From contig CAZSMK010000013.1 of NCBI GenBank assembly GCA_964608095.1, forward strand, positions 1 to 52,758: a stretch of 52,758 bases of DNA, read 5' to 3'. Position 1 is the first letter of the stretch. Every line of letters begins with the position of its first letter. Made by a program: the position numbers and the translations under genes. This DNA is from CAZSMK01 sp964608095. GTDB lineage: Bacteria; Sumerlaeota; Sumerlaeia; MWCT01; JAGHBZ01. This document shows, in pieces, positions 18,002 through 27,670 of this stretch. Under the pieces are notes generated by a model that had not been told where the DNA came from, made no database searches, and saw nothing but the letters and a program-made list of their open reading frames with translations.

Positions 18002-19279
18002 CTAAAACCCTTTTTTGATTACAGGTTTTCCCATGTAAGGTTGGAGAGGTTCGGGAACAGTTATTGAGCCGTCAGGCTGTTGATATGTTTCCATGAGAGC
18101 GATGATGGTTCGTGGAAGAGCAACGCCGGAGGCGTTGAGCGTATGAGGGTATTCTGGTTTTGCCTCTGCGGTTCGCCGCATACGGATGTTCGCCCTCCTT
18201 GCCTGAAAATCCTCGAAATTGCTGCACGAGGAGACTTCCAGCCATTGGTTGACTCCGGGCGCCCAGACTTCTATGTCGTAACATTTCGCTGCGGCAAATG
18301 ATAACTCGCCGCTGCATAATTCTATGACGCGATAGTGTAACCCGAGGAGTTGTAACACTTCTTCTGCATTATTCAGAAGGAGTTCCATTTCGTCGTACGA
18401 GGTTTCGGGAGTCGTGAACTTGACCAATTCGACTTTATCGAATTGATGAACGCGGAGCAGCCCACGCGTTTCCTTTCCGTAACTTCCCGCCTCACGCCGA
18501 AAACACGCCGTATATGCCACGTAATAGAGTGGAAGTTCTGCACCGTTGAGTATCTCATCCTGGTGAAGATTTGTCACAGGAACTTCTGCTGTTGGAATCA
18601 TATAAAGGTCATCTTTTTCACAGCAATACATATCCTCTTCGAGTTTGGGAAGTTGACCGGTACCGGTAAGGGTACGACGGTTAACAAGGTAAGGAGGCGC
18701 AACTTCTAAGAAGCCGTGTTTACGGATATGGAGATCGAGCATGAAATTGATAAGAGCGCGGAGGAGTTCAGCGCCTTGCCCGAGCAAGAGAGAAAAATGA
18801 GCACCGGCGACTTTTGTGCCTCTCTGAAAATCGAGGATGCCGAGTTCTTCGCCGAGGGCGAGGTGATTGTTCGGCGTAAAATCAAATACCGGCTTTTCGC
18901 CCCATGAGCGCACAAACCTATTTTCATTTTCTGTTGTTCCGGACGGGACATCTTTCTGAGGTATATTCGGCACCCGGAGCAACAATTCATGTAATTCTTC
19001 TTCTACGTTGCGTAGAGAGTCTTCTAATCCGCTCAAGCGAGTTGCCATTTTCTTGACTCTCTGTTTGAGTGGTTCCGCGTCCTGCTTTTGTTTCAACATC
19101 GAGCCTATCTGCGTGCTCATCTTTTTTCGTTCAGCTCTTAGCGAATCGATTTCAGTTTGCAACCGCCGTCGGTCTGTATCCAGCTCCAGAATACGGTCTA
19201 TATCCACGCATTCGTTTTTGACTTCTACGCCGCGTTTAACAATCTCGGGATTTTGCGTAATGAATTTAAGGTCGAGCAT
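18002..19279 (-). CDS. serS: Seryl-tRNA synthetase
   Basis: 425 residues. Class II synthetase that charges tRNA-Ser, as a dimer. The N-terminal ~110 residues form the long coiled-coil tRNA-binding arm (LDTDRRRLQTEIDSLRAERK and following). The catalytic core shows motif 2 (ACFRREAGSYGKETRGLLRV) and motif 3 near the end (ASGVALPRTIIALMETYQ). MLDLKFITQNPEIVKRG is the typical start, with GAGG upstream of the ATG. The gene lies just downstream of the RNase H-like gene on the same strand (29 bases), so the two may be co-transcribed. Confidence 0.97.
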   Translation of the reverse strand: MLDLKFITQNPEIVKRGVEVKNECVDIDRILELDTDRRRLQTEIDSLRAERKKMSTQIGSMLKQKQDAEPLKQRVKKMATRLSGLEDSLRNVEEELHELLLRVPNIPQKDVPSGTTENENRFVRSWGEKPVFDFTPNNHLALGEELGILDFQRGTKVAGAHFSLLLGQGAELLRALINFMLDLHIRKHGFLEVAPPYLVNRRTLTGTGQLPKLEEDMYCCEKDDLYMIPTAEVPVTNLHQDEILNGAELPLYYVAYTACFRREAGSYGKETRGLLRVHQFDKVELVKFTTPETSYDEMELLLNNAEEVLQLLGLHYRVIELCSGELSFAAAKCYDIEVWAPGVNQWLEVSSCSNFEDFQARRANIRMRRTAEAKPEYPHTLNASGVALPRTIIALMETYQQPDGSITVPEPLQPYMGKPVIKKGF

Positions 19280-19308
19280 GTGAATTCCTCTTTCAGGACG
19301 CTTTTTAC

Positions 19309-20019
19309 TTACTCCTTCAATGCTTTTTTGAGTATCGAGTTTGCCAGTTTATCAGCTTCTTTGTTCAAGCTGCGATCGATTTTTACAATATCAAAAAAAT
19401 CGAACTGTTTGCGCAACGTGATTATTTTCTTGTGCAATTTTATAAGTTCGGGATTACGGATTCTATAAGAACCCAGCATTTGATTCACTATGAGTTCACT
19501 ATCGGAGAAAAGGTGAATCTTTTTCTTACCGAGACTGAGGGCGCGTGAGAGCGCTGCAATAATTCCCCTCGCTTCGGCAATATTGTTGGTCGCGTCGCCG
19601 ATAAAGCCCCCTTCTTCGAGGAGAACCGTATCTTTGATGTCTTTTATCACAAAGGCATAGGCGGAAGGACCTGGATTACCCCTTGTAGAGCCGTCGACAA
19701 AAATTTTTATCCGGTCAATTTGTTCAAGTCGTTTCTTAACCTCATCGTGACCTAATCGTGCTACAGGTGAGGTTTTTTCGGGCTTCTCCGTCGCGCGTCG
19801 CGGCTCGGCGGGCTCTATGGCTCTCAATAATTGAGCGCAATTGTGAAGGGCATCTCGCAATGCGGATTCAGAAATGTCAGGGTACTTATTCGCAATTTTT
19901 GATATGTCGCCGTCAGGTGTGGCGAGGGTATCGAGGACTTTATATACGGAAACCTTTGAGCCCCGAACGTGTTTTAACTTTCGAGCGATCTTTGCTATGT
20001 CAGGCGGGAGTTTAGGCAT
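19309..20019 (-). CDS. RNase HI-like protein with an N-terminal helical extension
   Basis: 236 residues. The C-terminal half (about 103-230) is a type 1 RNase H fold with all four acidic positions: D109 in FVDGSTRGNPGPSAYAF, E149 in NNIAEARG, D173 in LFSDSELIV and D223 in LNKEADKLAN. It should cut RNA in RNA-DNA hybrids and resembles the reverse-transcriptase-like RNase H group more than E. coli RnhA. The first ~65 residues (GDISKIANKYPDISESALRDAL) look like a small helix-turn-helix domain, followed by a Pro/Glu/Lys linker. The extension may bind nucleic acid (inference). Likely co-transcribed with serS. Confidence 0.82.
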   Translation of the reverse strand: MPKLPPDIAKIARKLKHVRGSKVSVYKVLDTLATPDGDISKIANKYPDISESALRDALHNCAQLLRAIEPAEPRRATEKPEKTSPVARLGHDEVKKRLEQIDRIKIFVDGSTRGNPGPSAYAFVIKDIKDTVLLEEGGFIGDATNNIAEARGIIAALSRALSLGKKKIHLFSDSELIVNQMLGSYRIRNPELIKLHKKIITLRKQFDFFDIVKIDRSLNKEADKLANSILKKALKE

Positions 20020-20077
20020 TTGAATGATTTATAGCTACTTTCTATTCTCCTATGGTAAATCCACAACCTTTACGATA

Positions 20078-21646
20078 CTATTGTGGAGTAGATTGAATCT
20101 CGATGCCAAGGTCCATGAGCAAGGTTCCCATTACTCTACGGAGTTCAATGAGCGATTTTACATATTCGGTAATCGCTTGAAGGTGGCGAGCGCGTGCACG
20201 TGCCAGATCCCCTTGAAATTCAAGGACATCCTGTGTGGTTACCACACCCACTTCGAACCTTTTGAGTTCGTCTCGCAACTTCGCTGTTTCGAATTCCACT
20301 CCCGTCTGGGTGATTCCAATCCGTTGCCAGTTTGTGTTCAGCTGACGGACTGCGTTACGTACCTCGAGATGAATATTCTGGATAAGATCTTCCTTCGACG
20401 TGTCGATCTGTTTGAGGAATTCAAGCGCCTGTTTATGTTCGTTGCGAGCCCTTCTATTAAGTATAGGAAAGATGAATTCCACGCCCGCCGACCAGTTATT
20501 ATAGTCGAGGCTTTCGAGCTCGGTATGTGATTTTTCTATATCCCCCTCGGTTCCCGTGAATCCATACGTGCCGAAGATGTTGAGTTCGGGAAGTCGTTTA
20601 TTACGGGAGACTCGTTCTTCAATCTCCGCTATTTTCTTTTGTTTCTCTATTTGAGAGATATCGGGTCTATACCGTAATGCTTCAGTGAAGACCTCGGTCT
20701 CGTCGACGGAGACATGCTCATACGAGAGAGGATCGGATGGGACGAGAGTGGTGAACCATCCCTCATCCGATTGCGAGATGTTCATGATTCGTTTAAGTGC
20801 GTCGCTAAAGTCGCGAATAATCTTGGCTGCGATGAGTAAGTTATCCTTGCGTTCAGCTACGCGCGCTTCAGCCTGGAGCACATCGGTCTTGGGAAGGACT
20901 CCGGCTTCAAATTTCACACGATTGTTTCGCAGAAGTTCCTCTGCTTGTTCCAGCGAGATTTTTTGCACCTCGTAGTTCTCTATGGCATACACAAGGTCCC
21001 AATAGGTCTTCAAGGCTCGAGCAAGAACCTCGATGGCAATCTGTTGGAGTCGGTCGTCAACGATTTCACGCGTAATCCGTGCACTTTTTATTCCCGCGTA
21101 TGTTACAAAGAGTCCGGCGTTTTTTAAAAGCGGTTGGCGACCGCTAAGGTGCATTACGGAATTGTAATAGGGATTGAACAGATACATAGACGAGTTGTTC
21201 TGAAATCGCATCATGCTGTAAGACAATTCAAGCACGCCGCCCGTGGGGATAAGTTGCGAGATGGAAGTAATAAAAAGTTTTTCTGTATCGTGTAAAACGG
21301 GAGGAATGATTAATGTCGGATCAGACCTCGATATATTACGATATTCCCTCTCGGAGCGTTCGTAAGAAGAATAAAGGGTGGGATCGAAAATCCCCTTCGA
21401 TGCACTCACTCCCGCTTCGGCGATACGTTGATCATGACGTACAAGTTCAATACTCAGGTTTTTCTGTAACGTTATCGCTATGACCTGGTCAATGGATACC
21501 CTCAAAGGATTAAGGGTGAGCGGGCTGGTAAATTCATCCGATGATGCGGTGGATTCAGCGGTCTCTATTGCCTCGCTCTTGACTCCATAAGCGAGCAAAA
21601 AAATAAAAGCCGCATAGATAATTCGTTTCGTGTAAAGTCTTTTCAT
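20078..21646 (-). CDS. TolC-family outer-membrane protein
   Basis: 522 residues with a signal peptide (RIIYAAFIFLLAYGVKSEA). The body shows the duplicated OEP architecture of TolC-like channels: long amphipathic helices (YVQKISLEQAEELLRNNRVK-type in the first half; RFEVGVVTTQDVLEFQGDLA in the second, the characteristic VG...TDVL-like motif) with beta strands between. It would form the outer-membrane exit duct for an efflux pump or type I secretion system. No inner-membrane pump or adaptor is encoded in the window. The gene to its 5' side (21709-22833) runs the same way and may share a transcript. Confidence 0.88.
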   Translation of the reverse strand: MKRLYTKRIIYAAFIFLLAYGVKSEAIETAESTASSDEFTSPLTLNPLRVSIDQVIAITLQKNLSIELVRHDQRIAEAGVSASKGIFDPTLYSSYERSEREYRNISRSDPTLIIPPVLHDTEKLFITSISQLIPTGGVLELSYSMMRFQNNSSMYLFNPYYNSVMHLSGRQPLLKNAGLFVTYAGIKSARITREIVDDRLQQIAIEVLARALKTYWDLVYAIENYEVQKISLEQAEELLRNNRVKFEAGVLPKTDVLQAEARVAERKDNLLIAAKIIRDFSDALKRIMNISQSDEGWFTTLVPSDPLSYEHVSVDETEVFTEALRYRPDISQIEKQKKIAEIEERVSRNKRLPELNIFGTYGFTGTEGDIEKSHTELESLDYNNWSAGVEFIFPILNRRARNEHKQALEFLKQIDTSKEDLIQNIHLEVRNAVRQLNTNWQRIGITQTGVEFETAKLRDELKRFEVGVVTTQDVLEFQGDLARARARHLQAITEYVKSLIELRRVMGTLLMDLGIEIQSTPQ

Positions 21647-21708
21647 GGAATGTTACTCTCTCATACAGTGACAATTATAATGGATTCCGGCAAGGTCTCG
21701 AAAGAATT

Positions 21709-22833
21709 TTAATATTCTTTTTGCGCTTCAAGGTAGTTATCGGTCATTTCCAGTATACGATAGGTTGGAAAAGCGGAGGTTTTGACCACTTTTTCGATAT
21801 CTTCTGGTTCGCCGGGAAAGACAAGATTCAGCACTGCCACGTTCTGATAAAAGGAGCGTACATATACTTCAGTGCCGGATTCCAATCCCTCGAGTTTTTG
21901 TTTCAGCAAATAAAGGGCTTCGTCCTGGATACCGGTAACCATGACCTGATAATCCACATCGTTCAGAAATATCTTGTCCCACACGTCATAATAGAAATCT
22001 ATAATGTCGTTGGCGACTTCGTGTGCTGCAAGCATAATGCATCGATCAATAGCAGTTCTTTCATCAGTGTCATAACACATATGAACGGCTGAATCTTCAT
22101 AAAGAATGTCGCCAGTATCAGCGCGGATAAGACTCAGGTTGATTTTGGTCTCATAAAAATAGAAGACGTCATAATAAAGCTGCTCCTTCTTCACCTGATA
22201 AGTTTCCGAACTGCCTGATATAATAAGTTCCACACCGGCTTTATGTGCTTCTTTCATGGCGGCGGCGAGTATCTCGGAATCTTCCGTCAGGTCAACGTTA
22301 CTCGGGGGATATAAGATAGTCATTTCGGGGAAGCGCGCGGCACGATCTTTCAGGACAGTCATAACCTCTTCCTGTGCTGTGAGGACCGAAGATGGTTGCC
22401 CGTTCAAGGTCTCTTTTATGAATATCCCGAAATAGGGTTTATACCGCGGTTTATACATAAAGCGCTTTTCTTTAAGATCCTGAGCGAGCTCTGCATATTT
22501 CACGAATATATTCAATTCCAGTTCTATATCGTCGCCTATATAGTTTTTGTTCACGGTTTCAATTGAGTAGACGAATTTGTCATAGTTCTGTGCGATATAC
22601 TTTTCGAGCAAATCCCGGGCGATGATGAGCTGGGTTTCGAGATATATGCGCCCCACGCACTTTCGAACCGCTTCGATACTTACTTCTTTTATAACCTGCG
22701 CTTCGTCTGGACCCCGGACGGTCTTGTAAATTCTCACAAGATTCTCGTCAACGGGCTCCATTTCACGGGCCTGAATCATACCCGCAACAATTAATAAACT
22801 GAGGATGAGAACTCCTGATTTTTTTAAGCTCAT
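21709..22833 (-). CDS. Secreted protein of unknown function, FlgT-like N-terminal region
   Basis: 374 residues from ATG 22833, chosen because GGGAG lies just upstream and the protein then begins with a clean signal peptide (SLKKSGVLILSLLIVAGMIQA); the frame itself extends 54 codons further. Residues 40-120 (EVSIEAVRKCVGRIYLETQLI, then IETVNKNYIGDDIELELNIFV) resemble the N-terminal domain of FlgT-type and related periplasmic lipoproteins. A middle region (about 150-280) resembles CsgG/LpoB-like or TolB-N-like domains (AGVELIISGSSETYQ). No catalytic motif. It is divergent from the GH18 surface protein and upstream of the TolC-like gene; a periplasmic role linked to export is possible but unproven. 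Confidence 0.7.
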   Translation of the reverse strand: MSLKKSGVLILSLLIVAGMIQAREMEPVDENLVRIYKTVRGPDEAQVIKEVSIEAVRKCVGRIYLETQLIIARDLLEKYIAQNYDKFVYSIETVNKNYIGDDIELELNIFVKYAELAQDLKEKRFMYKPRYKPYFGIFIKETLNGQPSSVLTAQEEVMTVLKDRAARFPEMTILYPPSNVDLTEDSEILAAAMKEAHKAGVELIISGSSETYQVKKEQLYYDVFYFYETKINLSLIRADTGDILYEDSAVHMCYDTDERTAIDRCIMLAAHEVANDIIDFYYDVWDKIFLNDVDYQVMVTGIQDEALYLLKQKLEGLESGTEVYVRSFYQNVAVLNLVFPGEPEDIEKVVKTSAFPTYRILEMTDNYLEAQKEY

Positions 22834-22966
22834 GTTTCTCCCTCTATCTTTTATATGAAAGTTGTATGAATTATATTCCCTGCTATCGTTCTGTTTGTCT
22901 ACAAAAAATTGTAATTGTTGCAGGTTTTTGCCGGTTCTTGCATGTTCCGAAAACAACACAGATTGG

Positions 22967-22995
22967 TTGACAGGATTGATTTTTTTTCCTAACAT
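22967..22995 (+). promoter_or_regulatory. Candidate promoter for the GH18 surface protein
   Basis: A perfect TTGACA (22967-22972), a 17-base spacer and TAACAT (22990-22995). The transcript would begin around 23002 and include the GAGGAGG Shine-Dalgarno before ATG 23028. The site lies in the divergent region shared with the secreted protein ending at 22833. Confidence 0.5.
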
Positions 22996-23027
22996 TTTTT
23001 AAAATTTCACTTATGAGGAGGTTGAAA

Positions 23028-26000
23028 ATGAAGAAGGCAGGGGTATTATTATCTCTCACGACTTTGCTTTACTTTATGCTGTTGCCTTCTCTGGTTACCG
23101 GGGGTGAGATTCAGCCAGGGCAGGATTATGTTGGTGTTCATCAACTTCACGATGAGGTCTTTGGCAAACCGTTCCTCGGAAAAGAGGCAAGGGGCGAGAT
23201 TTCAATCAAGCGCAGCGTGGTTTCCGAGGAGATTGCTCCTGTGGGAACCTCACCGCGTGTCCAGAAGACCATTTTTGGGTATCACCCATACTGGGAAGAT
23301 GGCGAAGAAGATCAGTACCGCTATGATCTCCTTACCCATGTGGCATATCATTCGGTGGGAATAAGCCCTACCGATGGTTCATTAGATCCGCCGGGTACGT
23401 TCACGCATGTGTATGACCGGACGGGATTTCAGAATTTAAGGGATTATGCCCATGCCAATGGCGTCAAGGTTCTGATCAGCGCCACGCTTTTCTCCAGCGT
23501 AGATTCATTTCTGGATAATTCGACGGCACAAAGCAACGCGATAGCCAATCTCCTCGCAGAGGTACAAAACGGCAACGCCGACGGCGTCAATATCGACTTC
23601 GAGCATCCCTCATCCACTCATGCTGATAAGTTTACGACGTTTATGAGTAACCTTGCAACAACGTTCAAGGCTGCGAATTCCAGTTATTATATTGCGTGCG
23701 ATATTTGGTCATCTCCTGTTAGTTACTTTGACGAACCCGCCCTTGGCGAGGTATGTGACGGCTTGTTCGCCATGGCATATAACTATCACTGGAGCGGGAG
23801 CAGCGTTCCGGGACCTGTTTCGCAGCTGGAACGAGGTCGCCTCTACACCTCGTGTTCTGTTCTTGACGCGATGCGCGATTTCATTAACGAGGGTGTTGAC
23901 CCGGCTAAATTGATCTGTGGTCTTGCGTGGTATGGTTCTGAATGGAAATGCACGGGACCCGAGATCGGCGCATCAACCACGGCGTCCGGCGCTGCATTCT
24001 TTTATGAAACTGCAGTGACTCGCTTTGCAAGTCACGGTAAAATCTGGCATTGGGCAAGCGATCAGCCTTATTATGCATATTACGACGGCGCTGACTGGCG
24101 TCAGGGCTGGAGCGACGATTGGGTAAGCTGGCGGCATAAAATGCGCCTTATAAGCGAACTCGATATCCAGGGCATTGGTATGTGGGCGCTTGGCTATACC
24201 TCGCCCACCAATGATGACAACTACCCACGACCCTGGCAGGCAATGGATGAGTTCTTTACCAGCGACGACTACATTATGCTGGATAGCTTCGAGGTGTGGG
24301 ATGCAAACTGGAAGGATCCCAACTACAGCGGCAGCACGCACGGCGATACGGACGGCGATTCTACGTTTTCGCGTTCCAGCGCACAAGCCTATGGCTCCAA
24401 CAGCGCCTATTCCGCACGGCTTTATTACGATTTCGAATCCACGCCTGCCACTATTCGTGAATATTACGACGATACCTACCGTGTGAGTGATTGCGGCAGG
24501 GGCTTTTTCGGCCCCAATGCCACTCTCCAGGTGTGGATATATGGCGATAACAGCGGCAACCGCATCAGTCTGATTCTCGACGATGGGGCTGAGCTTGAAC
24601 GAACGTCGTGGAAAACGATCGACTGGACAGGATGGCAGAAGGTCGAGTGGGACCTTTCCACCGATTCGATTGTGAGTTTCTACGGAGGTAACGACAGCCT
24701 CGACAGCGATCAGGTTGATATCGACAGCATCTATTTTGAAGCCTTTTCCGGGCACCTTTCCGGGAGCATTTATCTCGATAACGTCTCTTATATACCGGGC
24801 GAGCAGAAGGTTACGGTGGGAAGCAGCGGCGATTTTTCATCCATACAGGACGCTATCGATTCTTTCAGCGGCGATACCAACCATGAAGATAATGTAATCG
24901 AGCTGCTCGACTCCTCCTATACCTTATCCGGACAGTTGACCGTGAGGAAAACTGGAATGACCACTGATAGTCTAATAATTCGAGCCACGTCAGGGGTGAA
25001 TCCTAACGTTGTCATCCCCAAAAACGATGGGGCAAATGCAATTGTCGTCCAGGCAGATGGAAATGTCATCATAGGAAGCGATGACCAGACGATTACGTTA
25101 GTGCCTCGTTACAGTGATGGACCGGGACTTAACGGGACCCTCGGCGATGCAGGAACACGTTGTATGTACGTGACTGAGGATACCACAAAGGTAAATCTCT
25201 GGCTTAAAAACATTGTGATAACCGCGAGCACGAGTTCAAATAGTGCGGCATCGAGCGGGAAAAACGCCGCCACTATCTCCAATAATACGCTCTTTTCCAA
25301 CGACGGTATTTTCGTCGACAGCGGATATCTCTATGGTGGCTCTTATTATGGGAATAATTGTTTCATGGAGAATGTAACTGTGACCTGTGTAGCCGACGAT
25401 GGAGTAATCCTTGCAGGAGACGGCGACATCGGCGCATTGATCCGCCACGGGTGCCGGTTCAGCTATAATGGGGGTCTGGGAATGTATGCCGGCTCCTCCC
25501 GGATCGATTTCCTCGCATCAAAGACCGACCCCGTCATTGTCAATGATAACGGTCAGCAGTATGGCGGCACAACCACCAACGGCGGTCACGGGATAAGGAC
25601 AATGAACGATTCCGATATCATCAACCGCATAAAAGGACTTGCCGTGGTTAACAACAGGGGTAATGGATTCTTTATAGACAGTATAAGCGGCTATGCCGAT
25701 TTTGTATGTGAGGATTCCTGTTTTGCGTTTAACGGTGAGAGCGGCGTGTATTACTCGAATGTTCGATTCGATGATAGCAGCACACTCGAGGTGGCGTTTC
25801 TCGGATGTACCTTTCTTGATGCTGATTACAACGGCGATGCAATCTTTATCTCAAGTACTGCCACAGACACCCTCATCGATCTAATCGATTGCGTGATTGC
25901 AGGCGGCGGCGATCCTTCTACCGAAGATACCCTGAACATATCCACCGGAAGCACCAACGGTGCGATGAATCTCGAGAACTGTGCCCTGGTACTTAACGGA

Positions 26001-27317
26001 CCGAATTCACTCCTTACTACATACAACGGTCTTTACGGGAAGACCGGAGCGTTTACACAGACCAACGTAATAAACGACGACCCGCAATTCGTATCCACGT
26101 CCTTCAATAACGGCGACAATACTGGGTTTGTTGATATACAGAATACGGTCTACGATGGAAAAGCGTCGGATAGTGGACCTATCGAAGGATATGGTGATTA
26201 TGTGGGTTCAGGGGTAACACCCACGCCGACACCTACTCCAACACCCACTTCAACACCTACCTCTACGCCGACACCTACTCCTACAGCAACACCAACGCCG
26301 ACGCCCACAAGTTCTCCGACAGGAACACCTACGCCGACCCCGACTTCGACACCGGTCATATTTTTCGATTTCGAGGGAAATACCGACGGCTGGACATTTA
26401 CCGGACCACACACATCATCCGGTGATGCAGTGTATACGGGCGCCTTCTCTTCGTTTGATACCCACCGCCTTGGTATAAGGACCGACGATACGACCAGTCG
26501 ATTCGGGTATTGGTATTCTCCCACCCCCATCACTTATCAGTCGGGGAAACTGTTTAAACTCGTCTGGGAGATGAGTACCAACCAAGCGAACGCCATAAAT
26601 GTTCCAACAATTCGATTCAGAATAAACGAGGATGCTTATTCCTACGCGGCAAGCATGATCATTGAATCTGTTGCACCGGACTATATGCCGCCTTCCACCG
26701 GTACCAAAGACTACCCCATGTATGTGATGCCGATCACTAACGGCAATTTTCACCCGTCATTCGATGTATACGATTTCCAGGCGCCAGGTGATAACGGCGA
26801 AGTGTACCTTGAACAACTCGATGTGTATGCCCTCTCGGTTCCCTCTACCGGATGGTTGTTTGACACGGTGCCCTCATTCAACGACTGGATCGTTGATACC
26901 AATATACCACCCTATCACATACCAACCTCAGGTACAACCGGAGGATTACAACTCTACTCTTCAATACCTGAATCGTTTGCGTATGGTATGTGGTCGAGCC
27001 CCGCCACCATACCGTACGTAGATAATCAGATTTACAGGGTCGAATTTACCATTGCATCAGACGATCCCGCGCCACCTAATGGTAAAGTAAGAGTAACGAG
27101 CGAAGATTACCAGGTTACCTATCGGTTTGAATACTATGCACCTGCGGCGCCCGATTCGGATGGTGAGGTCTATCCGATTTACTTTGAACCCCATGATTAT
27201 GTGAGCGGTGTAAGTCATTTCATTCTCAATTTCGAGATTGCGGATTTTGAAAGTGTTCTCGGCGGCACTATAACATTGACCGAGTGTTCATGTCAGAGAC
27301 ACGATATGTTTCCCTGA
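23028..27317 (+). CDS. Large multidomain surface protein with GH18 domain and beta-helix
   Basis: 1429 residues from ATG 23028, preceded by GAGGAGG. Signal peptide (KAGVLLSLTTLLYFMLLPSLVTG). Residues 80-400: GH18 (chitinase/spore-peptidoglycan hydrolase-like) barrel with the catalytic motif DGVNIDFE at 185-192, E192 as acid. About 410-590: beta-sandwich with an Asp-rich segment (NYSGSTHGDTDGDSTFS), probably carbohydrate-binding. About 595-1060: right-handed parallel beta-helix of the pectate-lyase type (VGSSGDFSSIQDAIDSF, then repeated strand turns). A Pro/Thr/Ser linker of PTPTPTPTST repeats (about 1065-1112). The last ~320 residues match the C-terminus of the next protein. Likely extracellular glycan degradation; chitin, peptidoglycan or a polysaccharide as substrate is open. 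Confidence 0.88.
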   Translation: MKKAGVLLSLTTLLYFMLLPSLVTGGEIQPGQDYVGVHQLHDEVFGKPFLGKEARGEISIKRSVVSEEIAPVGTSPRVQKTIFGYHPYWEDGEEDQYRYDLLTHVAYHSVGISPTDGSLDPPGTFTHVYDRTGFQNLRDYAHANGVKVLISATLFSSVDSFLDNSTAQSNAIANLLAEVQNGNADGVNIDFEHPSSTHADKFTTFMSNLATTFKAANSSYYIACDIWSSPVSYFDEPALGEVCDGLFAMAYNYHWSGSSVPGPVSQLERGRLYTSCSVLDAMRDFINEGVDPAKLICGLAWYGSEWKCTGPEIGASTTASGAAFFYETAVTRFASHGKIWHWASDQPYYAYYDGADWRQGWSDDWVSWRHKMRLISELDIQGIGMWALGYTSPTNDDNYPRPWQAMDEFFTSDDYIMLDSFEVWDANWKDPNYSGSTHGDTDGDSTFSRSSAQAYGSNSAYSARLYYDFESTPATIREYYDDTYRVSDCGRGFFGPNATLQVWIYGDNSGNRISLILDDGAELERTSWKTIDWTGWQKVEWDLSTDSIVSFYGGNDSLDSDQVDIDSIYFEAFSGHLSGSIYLDNVSYIPGEQKVTVGSSGDFSSIQDAIDSFSGDTNHEDNVIELLDSSYTLSGQLTVRKTGMTTDSLIIRATSGVNPNVVIPKNDGANAIVVQADGNVIIGSDDQTITLVPRYSDGPGLNGTLGDAGTRCMYVTEDTTKVNLWLKNIVITASTSSNSAASSGKNAATISNNTLFSNDGIFVDSGYLYGGSYYGNNCFMENVTVTCVADDGVILAGDGDIGALIRHGCRFSYNGGLGMYAGSSRIDFLASKTDPVIVNDNGQQYGGTTTNGGHGIRTMNDSDIINRIKGLAVVNNRGNGFFIDSISGYADFVCEDSCFAFNGESGVYYSNVRFDDSSTLEVAFLGCTFLDADYNGDAIFISSTATDTLIDLIDCVIAGGGDPSTEDTLNISTGSTNGAMNLENCALVLNGPNSLLTTYNGLYGKTGAFTQTNVINDDPQFVSTSFNNGDNTGFVDIQNTVYDGKASDSGPIEGYGDYVGSGVTPTPTPTPTPTSTPTSTPTPTPTATPTPTPTSSPTGTPTPTPTSTPVIFFDFEGNTDGWTFTGPHTSSGDAVYTGAFSSFDTHRLGIRTDDTTSRFGYWYSPTPITYQSGKLFKLVWEMSTNQANAINVPTIRFRINEDAYSYAASMIIESVAPDYMPPSTGTKDYPMYVMPITNGNFHPSFDVYDFQAPGDNGEVYLEQLDVYALSVPSTGWLFDTVPSFNDWIVDTNIPPYHIPTSGTTGGLQLYSSIPESFAYGMWSSPATIPYVDNQIYRVEFTIASDDPAPPNGKVRVTSEDYQVTYRFEYYAPAAPDSDGEVYPIYFEPHDYVSGVSHFILNFEIADFESVLGGTITLTECSCQRHDMFP

Positions 27318-27531
27318 TTCGGTAAAGTCGGTGTTCGATGCTGGTGGTTACCAGCCTTGAAATAGATTATTATCCCATACGTTTTTATGTATAAGTGTTG
27401 CTCCTGAAGAAAGGAACGACACCAACGTTGAGGATGGAATATTCTTTTTCTATTCGGGGTGATGGTTATTTATCGGGTTTTACCATATTTCCAAAGAATC
27501 ACTTTTTTACGCTTTTTATATGTAAAATTTC

Positions 27532-27559
27532 TTGACACAAACAAGCGTGATATTACAAA
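27532..27559 (+). promoter_or_regulatory. Candidate promoter for the second surface protein
   Basis: TTGACA (27532-27537), 16 bases, TACAAA (27554-27559), in the ~350-base AT-rich gap between the two surface-protein genes. The gap also holds a small hairpin just after the first gene (GCTGG at 27340-27344, CCAGC at 27351-27355) with no T-run. A separate promoter suggests the two genes are not strictly one operon. Confidence 0.4.
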
Positions 27560-27670
27560 TTATAAATTAATTATCAAGTCTTCTCCAGAGGAAAAGGGTC
27601 TCAACCCCTAAACTGAAGATATTCAAAACTATTACACTATTTGAGAAAAAACAGGAAAGGAGGGAAGGCA

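Noticed and set aside
26198..26533. Minus-strand frame with Val-Gly repeats
   Set aside because: Mirror of the PTPTP linker of the GH18 protein on the other strand.
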